Origin: Ideonella sp.
Lineage (GTDB): Bacteria; Pseudomonadota; Gammaproteobacteria; Burkholderiales; Burkholderiaceae_C
Reading direction: 5' to 3'
NCBI GenBank assembly: GCA_015075165.1
Contig: JABTUY010000012.1
Location: 22,962 to 86,961 of the forward strand
Length of the DNA: 64,000 nt
A program made the translations under genes and the position numbers. Shown one piece after another: positions 19,317 to 30,102 of the stretch. The notes below the pieces were generated by a model, which ran no database searches, was not told where the DNA came from, and saw only the letters and a program-made list of their open reading frames with translations. Position 1 is the first letter of the stretch. Every line of letters begins with the position of its first letter.

Positions 19317-22262
19317 TCATTGGCAGGCTTCGCACTCGGGGTTGTCGATCGAGCAGAACTTCACATCCGACGCGGGCGGCGCGTCGAGTGCATCGCGTGT
19401 CTGCGCCGCCGCGGCGTCGAGCGCCGGTCCGGCGGCACCATCGGCCATCGGCACCGCGTTGAGCGCGCTGCTCTTGACGGTGGACTTCTCGGCGTGGGTG
19501 GCGCCCATCGTGCGGAGGTAGTAAGTGGTCTTCAACCCGCGTTGCCACGCGAGGCGGTAGATCTCGTCGAGCCGGCGGCCGGAGGCACCGGCCATGTAGA
19601 TGTTGAGCGACTGCGCCTGGTCGATCCACTTCTGGCGCCGCGCCGCGGCCTCCACCAGCCATTGCGGCTCGATCTCGAACGCGGTGGCGTAGAGCTGCTT
19701 GATGTCCTCCGGCACACGGTCGATGCGGCGCAGCGAGCCGTCGAAGTGCTTGAGGTCCATCACCATCACGTCGTCCCACAGCCCCAGGCGCTTCAGGTCA
19801 CGCACCAGGTACTCGTTGACGACGGTGAACTCGCCCGACAGGTTGCTCTTGACCGACAGGTTGCCGAAGCACGGCTCGATCGACGCGTCGACGCCCACGA
19901 TGTTGCTGATGGTGGCGGTCGGTGCGATCGCCACGCAGTTGGAGTTGCGCATGCCGTGCTGCGCGATGCGCGCGCGCAGCGCGGCCCAATCCATCGTCGC
20001 GCTGCGGTCGACGTCGACGTACGACGCCGCGCCGTCGGGCTTGCCGGCGTCGCGCTGGCGGGCCAGCAGGTCGAGCGTGTCCAGCGGCAGGATGCCGCGA
20101 TCCCACAGCGAGCCGCGGTAGCTCGAGTAGCGGCCGCGCTCCTCGGCCAGCTCGGTCGACGCCCAGTAGGCGTGATAGCAAACGGCCTCCATCGAGCGGT
20201 CGGCGAACTCGATTGCCTGCTGCGACGCGTACGGCAGCTTCAGCTGGTACAGCGCGTCCTGGAAGCCCATCAGGCCGAGGCCCACCGGGCGGTGGCGCAG
20301 GTTGCTGTCGCGCGCCTTCTTGACCGCGTAGTAGTTGATGTCGATCACGTTGTCGAGCATGCGCATCGCGGTCGACACGGTCTTCTTCAGCTTGGCCTGG
20401 TCCACCTCGCCGTCTTGCAGGTGGTGGGCCAGGTTCACCGAGCCGAGGTTGCACACCGCGATTTCCGACGGCCCGGTGTTCAGCGTGATCTCGGTGCAAA
20501 GGTTCGACGAATGCACCACACCCACGTGCTGCTGCGGGCTGCGCACGTTGCAGGCATCCTTGAAGGTGATCCAGGGGTGCCCGGTCTCGAACAGCATCGT
20601 CAGCATCTTGCGCCACAGGTCGCGCGCGGCAATGCGCTTGTGCAGCTTCAGCTCGCCGCGCTCGGCCTTCGCCTCGTAGGCGGTGTACGCGGCCTCGAAC
20701 TCGGCGCCGAACTTCTCGTGCAGGTCGGGACAGGTGGACGGCGAGAACAGCGTCCACTGGCCCTTGCTCGCATCGTGCGGATGCTCGGCGCCTTCGATCA
20801 CGCGTTTCATGAACAGATCGGGGATCCAGTTGGCGGTGTTCATGTCGTGCGTGCGCCGCCGGTCGTCGCCGGTGTTCTTGCGCAGCTCGAGGAACTCTTC
20901 GATGTCGAGGTGCCAGGTTTCCAGATAGGCGCACACCGCACCTTTGCGCTTGCCGCCCTGGTTGACCGCCACCGCGGTGTCGTTGACCACCTTCAGGAAC
21001 GGCACCACGCCCTGGCTCTTGCCGTTGGTGCCCTTGATGTACGAGCCCAGCGCGCGCACGTTGGTCCAGTCGTTGCCGAGGCCGCCGGCGTACTTGGACA
21101 GCAGCGCGTTCTCCTTCAGCGCCTCGTAGATGCCGTCGAGGTCGTCGGCCACGGTGGTCAGGTAGCAGCTCGACAGCTGCGAGCGCAGCGTGCCGGCGTT
21201 GAACAGCGTCGGCGTGCTCGACATGAAGTCGAAGCTCGACAGCACGTCGTAGAACTCGATCGCGCGCGCCTCGCGGTCGATCTCGTTGAGCGCCAGGCCC
21301 ATCGCCACGCGCATGAAGAACGCCTGCGGCAACTCGATGCGGCGCTCGCGCACGTGCAGGAAGTAGCGGTCGTACAGCGTCTGCAGACCGAGGTAGTCGA
21401 ACTGCAGGTCGCGCTCGGGCTTCAGCGCCGCGCCGAGCCGCGCCAGGTCGAACTGGCGCAGCGCCGGGTCGAGCCGCTCGGCCTCGATGCCCTCGGCGAC
21501 GAAGCGCGGAAAGTACTCGGCGTACTGCGCGGCCATCTCCGCCTGCGCCACCTCGCGGCCCAGCACCTCCTTGCGGATGGTGTGCAGCAGCAGCCGCGCG
21601 GTGGCGCGGGTGTAGGCCGGCTCCTTCTCGATCAGCGTGCGCGCGGCGAGGATCGCCGCCTTGTGCACCTCGTCGATCGGCACGCCGTCGTACAGGTTGC
21701 GCCGCGTCTCGGCCAGGATCGGCTCGGCCGTGACGCGGTCGCCGAGCCCGTCGCAGGCGGCATCCACCAGCGCCTGCAGCGCCAGCAGGTCCAGCGGCAG
21801 GCGCCGCTCGCCGTCGGTGACGTGCAGCACCGGCTCACGCGGCGCGGCCTCGGCCGCCTGCTTCGCGCGCTCCTGCGCGCGGCGCTCGCGATATAGCACG
21901 TAGGCGCGCGCCACCTCGTGGTGGCCGCCGCGCATCAGGCCGAGCTCGACCTGGTCCTGCACATCCTCGATGTGGAAGGTGCCGCCGCCGGGCCGCGAGC
22001 GCAGCAGCGCGCGCACCACGGTCTCGGTGAGCGCGTCGACAGTCTCGCGCACGCTGGCCGATGCGGCGCCTTGCGTGCCATGCACCGCCAGAAAGGCCTT
22101 CATCAACGCCACGGCGATCTTGCTCGGCGCGAACATCACGACCGCGCCGTTGCGGCGAATGATCTGGTAGCCCGCATAGGCCGATTCGGTGGCAGCCACC
22201 GAAGCCGCGGCGACGCGCAGCAGCGGTGCCGGATCGGTCGTGCAGGAGGGCACTGATTGCAT
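19317..22262 (-). CDS. nrdA: Ribonucleoside-diphosphate reductase class Ia, alpha subunit
   Basis: Reduces ribonucleoside diphosphates to deoxyribonucleotides. The 981-residue product begins with an ATP-cone regulatory domain (residues about 32-130, starting YQIIRRNGAVVMF). The ten-stranded barrel follows, with active-site Cys in SSNLCTEI, the SNCVAIAPTATISNIVG finger-loop region, and the C-terminal redox pair in PECEACQ. Length is that of the ATP-cone-containing betaproteobacterial form, longer than the 761-residue E. coli enzyme. Its promoter region holds NrdR- and DnaA-like sites. An unusual AGGGGAACC precedes the ATG. Confidence 0.96.
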   Translation of the reverse strand: MQSVPSCTTDPAPLLRVAAASVAATESAYAGYQIIRRNGAVVMFAPSKIAVALMKAFLAVHGTQGAASASVRETVDALTETVVRALLRSRPGGGTFHIEDVQDQVELGLMRGGHHEVARAYVLYRERRAQERAKQAAEAAPREPVLHVTDGERRLPLDLLALQALVDAACDGLGDRVTAEPILAETRRNLYDGVPIDEVHKAAILAARTLIEKEPAYTRATARLLLHTIRKEVLGREVAQAEMAAQYAEYFPRFVAEGIEAERLDPALRQFDLARLGAALKPERDLQFDYLGLQTLYDRYFLHVRERRIELPQAFFMRVAMGLALNEIDREARAIEFYDVLSSFDFMSSTPTLFNAGTLRSQLSSCYLTTVADDLDGIYEALKENALLSKYAGGLGNDWTNVRALGSYIKGTNGKSQGVVPFLKVVNDTAVAVNQGGKRKGAVCAYLETWHLDIEEFLELRKNTGDDRRRTHDMNTANWIPDLFMKRVIEGAEHPHDASKGQWTLFSPSTCPDLHEKFGAEFEAAYTAYEAKAERGELKLHKRIAARDLWRKMLTMLFETGHPWITFKDACNVRSPQQHVGVVHSSNLCTEITLNTGPSEIAVCNLGSVNLAHHLQDGEVDQAKLKKTVSTAMRMLDNVIDINYYAVKKARDSNLRHRPVGLGLMGFQDALYQLKLPYASQQAIEFADRSMEAVCYHAYWASTELAEERGRYSSYRGSLWDRGILPLDTLDLLARQRDAGKPDGAASYVDVDRSATMDWAALRARIAQHGMRNSNCVAIAPTATISNIVGVDASIEPCFGNLSVKSNLSGEFTVVNEYLVRDLKRLGLWDDVMVMDLKHFDGSLRRIDRVPEDIKQLYATAFEIEPQWLVEAAARRQKWIDQAQSLNIYMAGASGRRLDEIYRLAWQRGLKTTYYLRTMGATHAEKSTVKSSALNAVPMADGAAGPALDAAAAQTRDALDAPPASDVKFCSIDNPECEACQ

Positions 22263-22405
22263 GGGTTCCCCTAGGTTGGATCGTCGTCAAATGGATGGCG
22301 GGTCAACACCGGACGCGGCTGCAGCTCGCGCCGGCGCGCGGGTCGATCGACGGCAGGCCATGCATCGTTGGGTCGATCGGATGATGCGGTGCCCTTGCGC
22401 GGGGG

Positions 22406-22421
22406 GCACTATATCTGGGGT
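22406..22421 (-). promoter_or_regulatory. NrdR-like box overlapping the nrdA -10
   Basis: GCACTATATCTGGGGT matches about 12 of 16 positions of the NrdR consensus acaCwAtATaTwGTGt. It covers the proposed -10 hexamer. The partner box starts 31 bp away. Confidence 0.65.
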
Positions 22422-22436
22422 CACCGGGCAGTTCAA
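22408..22436 (-). promoter_or_regulatory. Sigma-70 promoter of nrdA
   Basis: On the minus strand TTGAAC (22436-22431) and TATAGT (22413-22408) are separated by exactly 17 bp. This is the best-matching promoter in the region, about 145 bp upstream of the nrdA ATG. Confidence 0.75.
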
Positions 22437-22452
22437 CCACTAGCGGTAGCGT
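22437..22452 (-). promoter_or_regulatory. Second NrdR-like box, next to the nrdA -35
   Basis: CCACTAGCGGTAGCGT is an imperfect palindrome matching about 11 of 16 NrdR consensus positions. It lies exactly 31 bp (three helical turns) from the first box, the spacing known for paired NrdR boxes. Confidence 0.6.
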
Positions 22453-22478
22453 CCGCACGGATTTCGGCGCTGCACATC

Positions 22479-22499
22479 TTGTGCACACCGTTGTCCACC
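22479..22499 (+). promoter_or_regulatory. Two DnaA-like boxes upstream of nrdA
   Basis: TTGTGCACA (22479-22487) and TTGTCCACC (22491-22499) resemble the DnaA box TTATNCACA, each with one or two mismatches, in the same orientation. DnaA boxes upstream of the nrdAB promoter are known in E. coli, where they link expression to replication initiation. The first box is also half of the palindrome TGCACA-TCT-TGTGCA (22471-22485). Confidence 0.45.
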
Positions 22500-22635
22500 C
22501 GCGGTGCCCGCTGGCGCGACGCGATGCGCACGGCGCTGTGGCGCGCGCCAGCACTGGACTCGCGCCGCACGACACGCGCCACGATTGGCCTCGCGGCGCA
22601 TTCCGCCGCGCAGGCCGCAGCGATGCTCAGCGCTC

Positions 22636-23214
22636 TCAGCGCGCGAACGGCACGCGCGCGCGCGACCAACGCAGCTCGCGCCGCAGGCGATCCCAATCGA
22701 AACCCGAGCCAGGGTCGCGCTTGCGCAGCGGCGCCACATGCTCGTGGCCCACCACCGCGTCGAGCGTGTGGCGCCGCCCGAGCGCACGCAGCAGCGCGGC
22801 CAGCTGCGCGTACTGCGCCGGCGCAAAGCGGCGGCCTTCGAGCCCCTCGAGCTCGATGCCGATCGAGTAGTCGTTGCAGTTGTCGCGCCCTTGCCATTGC
22901 GACGCACCGGCATGCCACGCGCGCCGATCGCAAGATACGAACTGCAACAATTTTCCCGAACGCCGGATCAGGAAGTGCGCCGACACGCGCAGCCCGCGGA
23001 CCGATTCGAAGTACGGATGCGCACTCCAGTCGAGCCGGTTGGTGAACAGCCGTTCGATCGCATCGCCACCGTACTCGCCCGGCGGCAGGCTGATCGAATG
23101 CACGATCGCCAGCGTGATGGCGTTGCCATCGGGGCGCTCGTTGTGGTTCGGCGAGGCGCAGACCTGCGCGCGCTGCCACCAGCCGTCGTGCCAGGCGCGC
23201 CGGGTGACAGGCAT
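22636..23214 (-). CDS. ampD: 1,6-anhydro-N-acetylmuramyl-L-alanine amidase AmpD
   Basis: A cytoplasmic zinc amidase that removes the peptide from anhydromuropeptides during cell-wall recycling; in many bacteria it indirectly controls ampC. The 192-residue product has zinc ligands at His39 (AIVHS), His157 (VVGHEH) and Asp167 (RKRDPG) in the AmpD pattern, plus IGIELEG with the conserved Glu. No signal peptide is present, as expected for the cytoplasmic member of the amidase_2 family. The frame continues upstream into pilR, but ATG 23214 gives the family N-terminus. It lies 16 bp downstream of pilR. Confidence 0.93.
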   Translation of the reverse strand: MPVTRRAWHDGWWQRAQVCASPNHNERPDGNAITLAIVHSISLPPGEYGGDAIERLFTNRLDWSAHPYFESVRGLRVSAHFLIRRSGKLLQFVSCDRRAWHAGASQWQGRDNCNDYSIGIELEGLEGRRFAPAQYAQLAALLRALGRRHTLDAVVGHEHVAPLRKRDPGSGFDWDRLRRELRWSRARVPFAR

Positions 23215-23230
23215 CGTGGCCGTGCGCCGA

Positions 23231-24747
<1,517 letters not shown>

Positions 24748-24751
<4 letters not shown>

Positions 24752-26676
24752 GCTGGGTTCGGCGTGGGTTCGGTGTGCAGCGTTGCGCGCTGCATCGTGA
24801 CGCGAAACTCGTTGGGGTGCCGTTCGTCGCCGGCGAGCGGCCGGTACTCGATGCTCGCGCCGTGCCGCGCGCACAACTCGCGGCAAATATACAGGCCCAA
24901 CCCGGTGCCGCGGCTGCGTGTGGAGTAGAACGGCTCGAACAGGTGCCGCTCGACATCGGCCGGAATCGCGGGGCCATCGCTGACCACGCTGAGCTGTGCC
25001 TGCTGCTCGCCCACCGCCTCGAGGCGCACCCGGATCGCACCCGGGGTCGCGCTGGCATGGCGATGCGCGTTGTCCAGCAGGTTGACCAGCACGCGGCGCA
25101 GATGCTCGGCATCGAAACTGACGCCCAGCGAGTCGTCGGGCAGTTGCACGTGCAGCCGGCTTTGCGGCCCGCTGGCCAGCGCCACCGTCCGCGTCCAATC
25201 GGCGCACACCTGGCGCACCGCAGTGCTGGCATCGATCGGATGCCAACCGGTGGCGGCGCCGGGCGCGGCCTCCATCACGTCGTCGACGATCCGCTTCAGG
25301 CGATGCACGTTGTCGGCCACCATGCGCGCCAGGTGCTGCTGCTCCTGCGACAGCACGTCCTCGAGCAACAGCGCGTTGGCCTGTGCGATGGCCGCCAACG
25401 GGTTGCGGAACTCGTGCGCGATGCCGGCCGAGACGCGGCCCATCGCGGCCAGCTTTTCCTGCCGCTGCCGCGTCTGCACGTTGCGAAGATCCTCGAGAAA
25501 CACGACGCAAAACTCCTCAGGCGGCGCGCCGTCGCCATCGGGGCGCCGCCGCGTGAAGCGCGCGCGCACCTGCAGCGTGCGCGATCGGCTATCGGCGAAC
25601 ATCAACCGCACCTCGCGCGAGGCCTCGGGCCAGGCACCCTGCTCGAAGGCGCGCTCCACCGCAGCCTGCAAGCCGGCCCAGGCATCGTTGCCGTGCAGCG
25701 GAAACGGTGCCGGCTCGCACGCACCTTCGGCCACCAGCAGCGCGCGCGCCGCCGGGTTGGCCGCGCGCACGCGCGCGCGGCGGTCGACCACCAGCACGCC
25801 ATCGGACATCTCATCGATCACCAGCCGGTTCAGTTGCGCCTGCTGGCGCGCGATCTCGAGGCTGCCGCGCGCCGCCATCTCCTCGCGCGCCAGGCGACCG
25901 GAGAACTCCCCGGCCAGCAAGGCGATCAGGAACACGCCGATACCGGCCAACCCGGCCTGGGTGAACAACATGCCATCGCCCAGGTTGGTGGTGGCGCGGA
26001 AGACGCCGACCAGCAGCACCAGCGCCACCACCGCGGCGGTGCCCAGGGCGGCGACGCGTGTGGTCAACACGCCGGCCATCAGCACCGGCAGCACCAGCAG
26101 CGCACCGAAGTTCAGGTTGGCCGACGGGTCGTACAGGTGCAGCGCGGCGAAGACCAGCGTGTCGAAGCCGATCGTCGCCAGCCACTGGCCGCGGCCGAGT
26201 CGCGTCATCAGGGGTGCATCGGTCGGCTGACGCCACTGCGGCAGCAGCCACAGCACGACGCTCTGCGCCGCATAGCCCACGCACAGCAGCACCATCGGCA
26301 GCGCGCTGCCGACACTGGGCAGCGTGACCACCCATGGCACCGCCGCCAGCAGCAGGCCAAGCACGGCGCGCGCCGCCACGTAGGTGCGGAACACGCGAAG
26401 CAACGCGGGGTCGCTCGAGCGGGCCACGCGGCGCGCCTCGCGCGACTGCTGGCGACGCGCGTCGGCCGGTGCGTCACCGTCGGCACGGTCGCCCGCGCGC
26501 CGCCCCCAGCCTCGCGGCCGGGTGGCCGCGGCGCTCGGCAGTTGTTCGCCGTGGAAGCCGGTGTCGGGCTCGGCGCCGAATGCGCCGAACAGACTCTCTT
26601 CGTTCGCCGGCTGGGGTCGGCGCCGACGGTCGCTGCGCCGGCGGTCGCCGTGGCGGCGTTCAGGCAGTTCGCTCAC
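24748..26676 (-). CDS. pilS: Membrane sensor histidine kinase PilS
   Basis: Sensor partner of PilR. The 642-residue product has a long, very basic N-terminal stretch (residues about 5-90, with several Arg runs) before the six or so membrane segments (about 100-285), which is unusual. A PAS-like region (about 300-400) and a kinase core follow, with the phosphorylated His421 in GIAHEFRNP, an N-box LLDNAHRHA, and the STRSRGTGLGLYICREL G-box. It overlaps pilR by 4 bp and follows a small membrane-protein gene by 24 bp. The N-terminal extension could reflect a start chosen too far upstream. Confidence 0.9.
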
Positions 26677-26700
26677 CCGACGTGCCTCCGCACCGCGCGC

Positions 26701-26928
26701 TCAAGCGTCCTGCCGGGGTCCGGCAAGGCGATGCGCCTCGCTGCAATACCGACTCTGGCCGTCGACGATGGCATCGCCGACCGGCAGGTGCACGCCGCAG
26801 TGCGCGCACACCGTCAACGACGGCGCCTGCGCCGGCGTGCGGCGCTGGCCGCTCGCGCGCTGCCGCGTGCGCACGAGCCACCACACCACCACGCCGGCGA
26901 TCGCCACCCATAACAACAGCCTGGTCAT
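26701..26928 (-). CDS. PP0621-type small membrane protein with Cys-rich motif
   Basis: A 75-residue protein with one N-terminal membrane segment (residues 3-20), a short basic linker, and a C-terminal treble-clef-like Cys motif (VCAHCGVHLP and YCSEAH). This matches the small conserved proteins of the PP0621 type found between ccsA and pilS in Burkholderiales and pseudomonads. The function is not known; the motif suggests metal binding. It lies 8 bp after ccsA in the same direction. Confidence 0.8.
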   Translation of the reverse strand: MTRLLLWVAIAGVVVWWLVRTRQRASGQRRTPAQAPSLTVCAHCGVHLPVGDAIVDGQSRYCSEAHRLAGPRQDA

Positions 26929-26935
26929 CGCGAGC

Positions 26936-27730
26936 TCACTGAACCGTGCGCCCGAGGACCACTTCGAGCACGAAGCGCGAGCCGGCGTACGCCAGCAACA
27001 ACAGCACGGCGCCGGCATACAACCAGCGCGTGGCCTGCCGGCCGCGCCAGCCACGCAGCATGCGCCCACCCAACAGCGCGGCGAACACCGCCCAGCCGAG
27101 CAGCGAAAACACGGTCTTGTGGTCCCAGCGCCAGTGGATGGTGGTCAGTGCGCCAACCACCAGCACCACGGTCAGCACCACGAAGCCCGCTTCGACGAAG
27201 CCGAAGGTCAGGCGCTCCAGGCGCAGCAGCGGCAGGCCCATCACGGTGGCCGCAGCGCCGGCGCGGTCGCGCATGCGGCGCTCGGCGGAGTCGAGCATCC
27301 AGGCGTGCAGCACGGCGACGCCGAACAGGCCGTACGACACGATGCCCAGCACCCAGTGCACCGGCGCCCACGGGCTCGTGCTCGACAGCCGAATATCGCC
27401 CGGGAACGCCCACGCCAGCAGCACCGCGACACAGCCGGCCACGGCCAGCACACGGCGTACCGCCGGCAGCGGCACCATGCGGCTCTCGATGCCGTAGACC
27501 AGCAGCACCAGCCACACCGTCAACGACAACACCGGCGCGAAGCCGAGGCGGGCGCCCTGGCCCGAGCCTTCGATGTCGAAGGCCACCACCACGGCGTGCA
27601 GCAGCCAGCCGACCACCAGCGCGACCTTGTCGACGCGCGCCCCCTCGCGCCATGGCCACGCGGCCGCCGCATAGGCTGCCAGTGCGCCCAGCGCGAGCCA
27701 AGTTTCGACAGGCCCGGTCGATAGAATCAT
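26936..27730 (-). CDS. ccsA: Cytochrome c assembly protein CcsA/YpjD-like
   Basis: A 264-residue inner-membrane protein with eight or so hydrophobic segments, of the CcsA/YpjD (cytochrome_C_asm) family. The core PWAPVHWVLGIVSYGLFGVAVLHA and the WRWDHKTVFSLLGW segment correspond to the haem-handling region, with conserved His residues. This short form is usually annotated as inner-membrane protein YpjD next to ffh, and its exact role in cytochrome c maturation is not proven. ATG 27730 gives the family N-terminus. It is divergent from ffh with a 70-bp gap that must hold both promoters. Confidence 0.85.
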   Translation of the reverse strand: MILSTGPVETWLALGALAAYAAAAWPWREGARVDKVALVVGWLLHAVVVAFDIEGSGQGARLGFAPVLSLTVWLVLLVYGIESRMVPLPAVRRVLAVAGCVAVLLAWAFPGDIRLSSTSPWAPVHWVLGIVSYGLFGVAVLHAWMLDSAERRMRDRAGAAATVMGLPLLRLERLTFGFVEAGFVVLTVVLVVGALTTIHWRWDHKTVFSLLGWAVFAALLGGRMLRGWRGRQATRWLYAGAVLLLLAYAGSRFVLEVVLGRTVQ

Positions 27731-27800
27731 CGGCCACAGTGTACTTTCGCCGCCTCTGGAGCAGGCCCTCGCATCGGTCCGCGGCACCCCGATAACCCCC

Positions 27801-29156
27801 ATGGCATCCGCACTCTCCGAACGCCTGTCGCGACTCGTCAAGTCGCTGCGCGGCCAGGCCCGCATCACCGAAGCCAACGTGCAGGACATGCTGCGCGAGG
27901 TGCGCGTGGCGCTGCTCGAGGCCGACGTCGCGCTGCCGGTGGTGCGCGAGTTCATCGCGCGCGTGAAGGACAAGGCGCTCGGGCAGGGCGTGGTGGGCTC
28001 GCTCAACCCCGGCCAGGCGCTGGTGGGCATCGTGCACAAGGAGTTGGCCGCGACGATGGGCGACGGCGTGGCCGACCTCGACCTCGCCGCGCAGCCGCCC
28101 GCCGTGGTGCTGATGGCCGGCCTGCAAGGCGCCGGCAAGACCACCACCACGGCCAAGCTCGCGCGCCACCTGATCGAGCGGCGCAAGAAGAAAGTGCTCA
28201 CGGTGTCGGCCGACGTCTACCGGCCGGCGGCGATCGAACAACTGCGCGTCGTCAGCGCGCAGGCGGGCGCGCAGTGGTTCCCTTCGCAGGCCGGGCAGTC
28301 GCCGGTGGCGATCGCGCAGGCCGCGCTCGACCATGCGCGGCGCCAGTATTTCGACGTGCTGCTGGTCGACACCGCCGGCCGGCTGGCAGTCGACCAGGCG
28401 ATGATGGACGAGATCCGCGCGTTGCATGCCGCGCTGAACCCGGTGGAGACGCTGTTCGTCGTCGACGCGATGCAGGGCCAGGACGCGGTCAACGTGGCGC
28501 GCGCCTTCAAGGAGGCGCTGCCGCTGACCGGCGTGGTGCTGACCAAGCTCGACGGCGATTCGCGCGGCGGCGCGGCGTTGTCGGTGCGCCAGGTGACCGG
28601 CGCGCCGATCAAGTTCGCCGGCACCTCGGAGAAGATCGACGGCCTCGAGGTGTTCGATGCCGGGCGCCATGCCGGGCGCGTGCTCGGCATGGGCGACGTC
28701 GTCGCGCTGGTCGAAGAGGTGCAGAAGAACGTCGACCTGGCCGCGGCGCAGCAGCTCGCCGCCAAGGTCAAGTCGGGCGACGGCTTCGACCTCGAAGACT
28801 TTGCCCAGCAGCTCGGGCAGATGCGCAAGATGGGCGGCCTCGGCGGCCTGATCGACAAGCTGCCCGCGCAGCTCGCCGCCAAGGCCGGCCAGGCCGATCT
28901 CGACCGCGCCGAGCGCGACGTGCGGCGCATGGGCGGCATCATCCATTCGATGACCCCCGAGGAGCGGCGCAGACCCGAACTGCTGAAGGCCAGTCGCAAG
29001 CGGCGCATCGCGGCTGGTGCCGGTGTGCAGGTGCAGGAGGTGAACCGGCTGCTCAATCAGTTCGAGCAGATGCGCACGATGATGAAGAAGATGAAGGGCG
29101 GCGGCCTGATGAAGATGATGCGCCGCATGGGCAACCTCGGCGGCCTCGGCCGCTGA
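27801..29156 (+). CDS. ffh: Signal recognition particle GTPase Ffh
   Basis: Protein part of the signal recognition particle; it binds 4.5S RNA and signal sequences and docks with FtsY. The 451-residue product has the N domain, the G domain with P-loop GLQGAGKTTT near residue 107, the DTAGRL motif and TKLDGDSRGG. A C-terminal Met-rich M domain follows (MTPEERRRP, a basic RKRRIAAGAGVQVQEVNRLL segment, then Met/Lys-rich helices). Length and order are typical. The gene encoding its receptor FtsY is nearby at 30103-31152. Confidence 0.97.
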   Translation: MASALSERLSRLVKSLRGQARITEANVQDMLREVRVALLEADVALPVVREFIARVKDKALGQGVVGSLNPGQALVGIVHKELAATMGDGVADLDLAAQPPAVVLMAGLQGAGKTTTTAKLARHLIERRKKKVLTVSADVYRPAAIEQLRVVSAQAGAQWFPSQAGQSPVAIAQAALDHARRQYFDVLLVDTAGRLAVDQAMMDEIRALHAALNPVETLFVVDAMQGQDAVNVARAFKEALPLTGVVLTKLDGDSRGGAALSVRQVTGAPIKFAGTSEKIDGLEVFDAGRHAGRVLGMGDVVALVEEVQKNVDLAAAQQLAAKVKSGDGFDLEDFAQQLGQMRKMGGLGGLIDKLPAQLAAKAGQADLDRAERDVRRMGGIIHSMTPEERRRPELLKASRKRRIAAGAGVQVQEVNRLLNQFEQMRTMMKKMKGGGLMKMMRRMGNLGGLGR

Positions 29157-29340
29157 TCAGCAGGTTGCCTGTTACAACTGCGGCGGCAATTGCATCTGGT
29201 ACTAGTTGGCACCTCACCGACTCGCGCGCCCCGGTTCTCGGGGAATCGAAACGTGCTCTTACGCCTTTCGCCGAGTGGCGATTGACCCTGCCGGTTGCAC
29301 CTCGTAAGTTGGCGTCACAAGACAGCCATCGCAACATCCG

Positions 29341-30057
29341 ATGATTCCTGAAGACTCGCTCTCGACCTTCGCGCTGGCCGCCGCGCTGGCGCTGCTGATC
29401 ACCTATTGGTTGATGCGCCGCCGGCCGCAGCGACGCACGCGATCGGCGCGCGCCGAGGCGCTCGACACGGTGGCCGGTTGGCCGCCCGAGGCCGCGCGCG
29501 TGATGACCACACCGGAGCGCAAGGCCTTCGAGATCGTGCGTCGCGCGCTGCCGCAGCAGGTGGTGCTGTCGCAGGTGCCGCTGTCGCGCTTCCTGCGCGT
29601 ACCGATGCGCAACTCGTATGGCCAATGGCTGTCGCGTGTGGGCTCGCTCAACGCCGACCTGGTGGTATGCGACCAGGGTTCGCGCGTGCTCGCGGTGATC
29701 GACGTGCGACCGGCGCGGCAGAGCGAGCGCGGGCGCCAGCGACACGAACGCATGTCGCGCGTGCTGCGTGCGGCGCAGATCAACGTGCTGGTGTGGTCGG
29801 AGGCGAGTCTGCCCAGCGTGTCGGAGGTGCGCGCGCAGATGGCGCCGCTGCTGCAGGATGGCGCCCAGCGCGTCGGCTTCAGCGCCTCGGGTTCGCGGCC
29901 GATGCCGTTGATTCCGGTGGCCGAGATGGAAGAGATGCTGGCGCACGGCGATGCGCAGGCACAAGACCCGCTGCTCGAGCCCGTGCCGTCGACACTGTTC
30001 GACGACCTCGATGCGCTGCCGCCGGGTGACCCCGCTACCGCAACGGCCCATCGTTAG
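29341..30057 (+). CDS. DUF2726 domain protein with N-terminal membrane anchor
   Basis: A 238-residue protein. Residues about 8-26 form a single membrane segment. The rest is a DUF2726 domain, recognisable by ERKAFEIVRRALP, VPLSRFLRV, LNADLVVCDQGSRVLAVIDV and the later LRAAQINVLVW. This domain belongs to the nuclease-like restriction-endonuclease-fold group, but its activity is unknown. It follows ffh after 184 bp. That gap holds only a weak 5-bp hairpin (29229-29243) and no clear promoter. Confidence 0.8.
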   Translation: MIPEDSLSTFALAAALALLITYWLMRRRPQRRTRSARAEALDTVAGWPPEAARVMTTPERKAFEIVRRALPQQVVLSQVPLSRFLRVPMRNSYGQWLSRVGSLNADLVVCDQGSRVLAVIDVRPARQSERGRQRHERMSRVLRAAQINVLVWSEASLPSVSEVRAQMAPLLQDGAQRVGFSASGSRPMPLIPVAEMEEMLAHGDAQAQDPLLEPVPSTLFDDLDALPPGDPATATAHR

Positions 30058-30102
30058 CGCTCGGGCGCCAAGGCCTCGTGCCGCGCTGGTACACCGCGCG
30101 CG

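Larger units (their letters stand above)
22263..22635 (-). promoter_or_regulatory. 373-bp nrdA upstream region
   Basis: This is the only gap over 300 bp without a gene. From the nrdA side it holds an untranslated leader of about 140 bases. Next come a sigma-70 promoter overlapped by two NrdR-like boxes, then two DnaA-like boxes. About 130 bp of GC-rich DNA up to the ampD stop show no further recognised feature. Confidence 0.7.

Noticed and set aside
19320..21896. 858-residue open frame on the plus strand
   Set aside because: It lies antisense to nrdA along its whole length, with composition typical of a GC-rich shadow frame.
29229..29243. Hairpin CCCCG/CGGGG after ffh
   Set aside because: The stem is only 5 bp, lies 73 bp from the stop and has no U-run.
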